A stretch of 32,909 bases of DNA from Eubacteriales bacterium (GTDB lineage Bacteria > Bacillota > Clostridia > JAQUNY01). This document shows positions 30,248-32,909 of the stretch, piece by piece. How positions within the stretch are numbered: position 1 is the first letter of the stretch; each line of letters opens with the position of its first letter. Under the pieces are notes generated by a model, which saw only the letters and a list, made by a program, of their open reading frames with translations, was not told the DNA's origin and did not search any database. A program made the translations under genes and the position numbers. The stretch is taken from NCBI GenBank assembly GCA_028717405.1, contig JAQUNY010000003.1:1-32909 (forward strand), in the 5' to 3' direction.

Positions 30248-32515
30248 ATGGATGCAAATAAAACTGTGGAAATCTGCGGGCATAAAATAGATGTTTTCAG
30301 CTTAAACACGCTGATCGTGGGTTCAGGTGCGGCAGGCCTCAATGCGGCAGACTGGCTTCATACCTTCGGTGTGACTGACATTGCGATCCTGGCTGAAGGC
30401 ATAAATATGGGTACATCCAGGAATGCCGGTTCGGATAAACAAACGTACTACAAGATAGCTTCGGGCAGTTCGGCGCCGGATTCGGCAGCAGCCATGGCGA
30501 AGACACTTTTCGAGGGAGGGGCTATGCACGGCGACATCGCCTTGATTGAGGCGGCTTCTTCCGCAAGATCATTCTACAAACTGGTAAATATAGGAGTACC
30601 ATTCCCGCACAACCGTTATGGTGAGTATGTCGGGTACAGGACAGACAATGAGAAAGCCGATGATCCCATGAGGGCGACTTCGGCAGGCCCATTGACGTCG
30701 AAATACATGACAGAGAAGCTTGAGGAGCAGGCCAGGGCAAAGGGGATCAGGATATTTGACAGGTACCTGGTTATTGGAGTGCTGACAGACCGGGCGGGGG
30801 AAAAAGTTGCAGGGATAATGGCACTTGACCTGCAGCCGGAGCGCGGCAGAAGCAGTGCGGCAGCAAGCAACACTGCGGAAGGCGGAGGCTCGGCAGACCG
30901 TGTTATACCGAAAGATGCACCTTCAGATGCCCGGGAAAACGTGAGATATGCGCTCTTCAATTGTGTGAATGTGGTATATGCGGCAGGCGGGCCGGCTTCC
31001 ATTTACAGCGCGTCCGTCTACCCGGAAAGCCAGACCGGAGCTTCGGGAGTTGCGTTTGAGGCGGGAGTGAGAGGGATAAACCTGACCGAATCCCAGTATG
31101 GGATAGCCTCAGTGAAATTCAGATGGAATCTTTCGGGTACTTACCAGCAGGTAATACCCAGGTACATTTCGACGGATATTCACGGCGGGGACGAAAAAGA
31201 ATTTTTAAGGGATTATTTTGATACGACTGCGAATATGATCAGGGCGATCTTCCTTAAAGGCTACCATTGGCCGTTCGATCCCGCAAAGGCGGATTCTTAC
31301 GGGCCGTCACTGATCGACCTGCTTGTATACAACGAGACCCGCATCAAAGGCAGGCGTGTTTTTCTTGACTACACAGGGAATCCGGAGGGAGCCGCCGGAA
31401 ATGACGGTGTGCTTAATATGGAGATTCTTGGACAAGAAGCGGGCTCTTATCTTAAAAAATGTGGTGCAATTGGAGGCACTCCGTTTCAAAGGCTTGCAAA
31501 GATTAACATGCCTGCGGTAAGGCTGTTCAGAGAACATGGGATAGATCTGGGGAAAGAGCCGCTGGAAGCTGATATTTGCGCGCAGCATAATAACGGCGGG
31601 CTTATGGCCGGGATCTGGTGGGAAAGCAATCTGAAGCATTTCTTCCCTGTTGGCGAAATATGCGGGACATTCGGAGTGAAGAGGCCGGGCGGCAGCGCCC
31701 TGAATTCTACACAGACAGGAAGCCTGAGGGCTGCGCAGTATATTAGTTCGCATTACAGGGGAGACCCTGTGGATGCTGATGAGTTTATCGGGATTGTGTC
31801 AGATGAATTATCAGAAAAAATCAAAGCCGCGAAAATGTTTGCAGCGGGAGTTTTGGCGGCAATACCAGCGGAAAAGTATCTCAGAGACTGTCTGCTAAAA
31901 GACAGAAAACGCTTCCAGGAGAGGATGTCACGCACAGGAGCGCACATCAGGGTGCCTGAGGAAGTTGACGCAGCGCTTAAGGAATGTCTGAAAGATTTGG
32001 AGCATTATGATGGCCTGATGGGAAAAGAAAACTGCGGCAGCTTCAAAAAATCAGGAGATGACCCAAGTCCTGACAGCAATGATATAAAGGGTAACAATGT
32101 GATGACGGCGGCAAAAACAGGGAAATGGGTTTCCGATTACTACAAAAACAGAGATATCCTGCTGACGCAATATGCATACCTGTGTGCGATAAAGGAATAT
32201 ATCAGGAAAGGAGGAGGGAGCCGGGGCTCATATATGATCCATGATACGGAAGGCAGCCTGCCTGCTTCGCATATCCGTTTGCCGGATATCTTCCGATCGC
32301 GGAAAAAATCAGAAGCCTTAAACGGCATGGTCTGTGAGACCGAAATATTGAAAGACACCGGGGAAAGCGGAAAATACAAGCATATGAAATATAAATGTGT
32401 GTCAGACTGGAAGGCAGTAAGACCGTTGCCTGAAGGCGGAGGCTGGTTTGAAACCGTCTGGGATGAATATATTAAAGATGGCTATGCCAGCCAAAACTCA
32501 GCCAACCAAAACTAA
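30248..32515 (+). CDS. Large FAD-dependent oxidoreductase (fumarate reductase flavoprotein superfamily)
   Basis: A 755-residue flavoprotein. The dinucleotide-binding loop is VGSGAAGLNAA (G25, G27, G30). A later FAD-contact region, AQHNNGGLMAGIWWESNLKH then FFPVGEICGTFGVKRPGGSALNS, is like that of fumarate reductase/AprA-type flavoproteins. Between them are NAGSDKQTYYK, VYAAGGPASIYSASVYPES and a putative capping region. The C-terminal ~200 residues are poorly recognisable, and a low-complexity stretch (GRSSAAASNTAEGGGSADR) sits near residue 200. No signal peptide or haem motif is seen, so it is probably cytoplasmic. The AGGAGG at 30223-30228 is about 19 bp from the ATG, oddly far, but no nearer start exists. 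Its 3' end runs into 15-bp repeats. Substrate unknown. Confidence 0.85.
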   Translation: MDANKTVEICGHKIDVFSLNTLIVGSGAAGLNAADWLHTFGVTDIAILAEGINMGTSRNAGSDKQTYYKIASGSSAPDSAAAMAKTLFEGGAMHGDIALIEAASSARSFYKLVNIGVPFPHNRYGEYVGYRTDNEKADDPMRATSAGPLTSKYMTEKLEEQARAKGIRIFDRYLVIGVLTDRAGEKVAGIMALDLQPERGRSSAAASNTAEGGGSADRVIPKDAPSDARENVRYALFNCVNVVYAAGGPASIYSASVYPESQTGASGVAFEAGVRGINLTESQYGIASVKFRWNLSGTYQQVIPRYISTDIHGGDEKEFLRDYFDTTANMIRAIFLKGYHWPFDPAKADSYGPSLIDLLVYNETRIKGRRVFLDYTGNPEGAAGNDGVLNMEILGQEAGSYLKKCGAIGGTPFQRLAKINMPAVRLFREHGIDLGKEPLEADICAQHNNGGLMAGIWWESNLKHFFPVGEICGTFGVKRPGGSALNSTQTGSLRAAQYISSHYRGDPVDADEFIGIVSDELSEKIKAAKMFAAGVLAAIPAEKYLRDCLLKDRKRFQERMSRTGAHIRVPEEVDAALKECLKDLEHYDGLMGKENCGSFKKSGDDPSPDSNDIKGNNVMTAAKTGKWVSDYYKNRDILLTQYAYLCAIKEYIRKGGGSRGSYMIHDTEGSLPASHIRLPDIFRSRKKSEALNGMVCETEILKDTGESGKYKHMKYKCVSDWKAVRPLPEGGGWFETVWDEYIKDGYASQNSANQN

Positions 32516-32565
32516 CACACCAAACGCCAAACTGCGCAAAACTATGTCTGCCAAAACCTTGACTC
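32491..32565 (+). repeat. Five imperfect 15-bp tandem repeats
   Basis: Units start at 32491, 32506, 32521, 32536 and 32551. The best-kept core is CCAAAACT: CCAAAACTCAGCCAA, CCAAAACTAACACAC, CAAACGCCAAACTGC, GCAAAACTATGTCTG, CCAAAACCTTGACTC. The first two code the C-terminal tail of the FAD protein (ASQNSANQN); the last contains the -35 of the tRNA-Cys promoter. Confidence 0.7.
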
Positions 32566-32587
32566 CTGAAAGATTAATTGCTATACT
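32559..32587 (+). promoter_or_regulatory. Promoter of tRNA-Cys
   Basis: TTGACT (32559-32564) and TATACT (32582-32587), each 5 of 6, with an ideal 17-bp spacer. The start would be near 32594, about 40 nt before the tRNA. Confidence 0.8.
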
Positions 32588-32634
32588 AGCCATTAGCAAA
32601 TCGACTTATGGAAAAGTGAGTCATAAAGAAATGC

Positions 32635-32709
<75 letters not shown>

Positions 32710-32737
32710 TATTAATATGATGACGTCGATACAACGC

Positions 32738-32761
32738 AAAGGCCTTGATTTCAGGGCCTTT
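32738..32761 (+). terminator. Weak terminator-like hairpin after tRNA-Cys
   Basis: AAAGGCC (32738-32744) pairs with GGCCTTT (32755-32761) around a 10-nt loop. The T run is short, so termination would be inefficient. Confidence 0.4.
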
Positions 32762-32824
32762 AGCCATTTATAGGGATATAATGGCATTAGGAATTCAGGC
32801 AGAATCAAATATAATGTAATGACA

Positions 32825-32886
<62 letters not shown>

Positions 32887-32909
32887 TGTGAAGCCCTACA
32901 GCCGCAAGG

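Noticed and set aside
32491..32565. Possible CRISPR array
   Set aside because: Units are 15 bp, imperfect and without spacers, and no cas gene is present. They are a minisatellite-like tandem repeat.

Overview
ORGANISM AND OVERALL PICTURE. The window is 32.9 kb of chromosome from an anaerobic Firmicute, most likely a clostridium. The evidence is a Bacillus/Clostridium-type ribosomal superoperon with a KOW-domain gene between map and infA, a zinc-type (61-residue) S14, a zinc-lid adenylate kinase, ECF transporter genes right after rplQ, GGAGG Shine-Dalgarno sites before almost every gene, and oxygen-sensitive Fe-S enzymes (two-subunit class I fumarase, family-4 uracil-DNA glycosylase, Fe-S Old Yellow Enzyme). 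G+C looks mid-40s by eye. Every gene I can support is on the + strand. LAYOUT. (1) 1-1118: 3' part of tuf (EF-Tu) and its terminator. (2) 1147-4347: fumarate hydratase alpha and beta subunits, a small DUF1858 redox-disulfide protein and purA. (3) 4401-6602: tRNA-Lys(UUU), a cupin/ROK-repressor pair behind a palindromic candidate operator, and tRNA-Tyr(GUA), each tRNA with a readable promoter and terminator. (4) 6622-7873: two tandem UDG-superfamily genes, the second lacking the Fe-S cysteines. (5) 7874-8232: a long leader with a terminator-like hairpin. (6) 8233-24458: the S10-spc-alpha superoperon (rpsJ to rplQ, including secY, adk, map, infA and rpoA), interrupted by a 262-bp structured gap between rpmJ and rpsM and closed by a strong terminator at 24533-24558. 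(7) 24572-27288: ecfA1 and ecfA2 fused into one gene, followed by ecfT. (8) 27449-32515: nitroreductase, then a tight cassette of an Fe-S Old Yellow Enzyme, a short-chain dehydrogenase and a large FAD oxidoreductase. (9) 32491-32909: 15-bp tandem repeats, tRNA-Cys(GCA) with a strong promoter, and a 3' fragment of an initiator tRNA-Met. HOW THE GENES WORK TOGETHER. The core is translation and secretion machinery plus two genes usually co-expressed with it (adk and map). Around it sit fumarate-linked metabolism (fumarase; purA, whose product is later cleaved to release fumarate), uracil repair, a shared vitamin-transport energizing module, and a flavin-based redox cassette of unknown substrate. 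MOST WORTH A SECOND LOOK: the structured leader before rpsM, the decayed initiator-tRNA fragment at the right edge, the OYE/SDR/FAD cassette, the candidate ROK operator, the EcfA1-EcfA2 fusion, the Fe-S-less UDG paralogue, and extra segments in L22 and L17.
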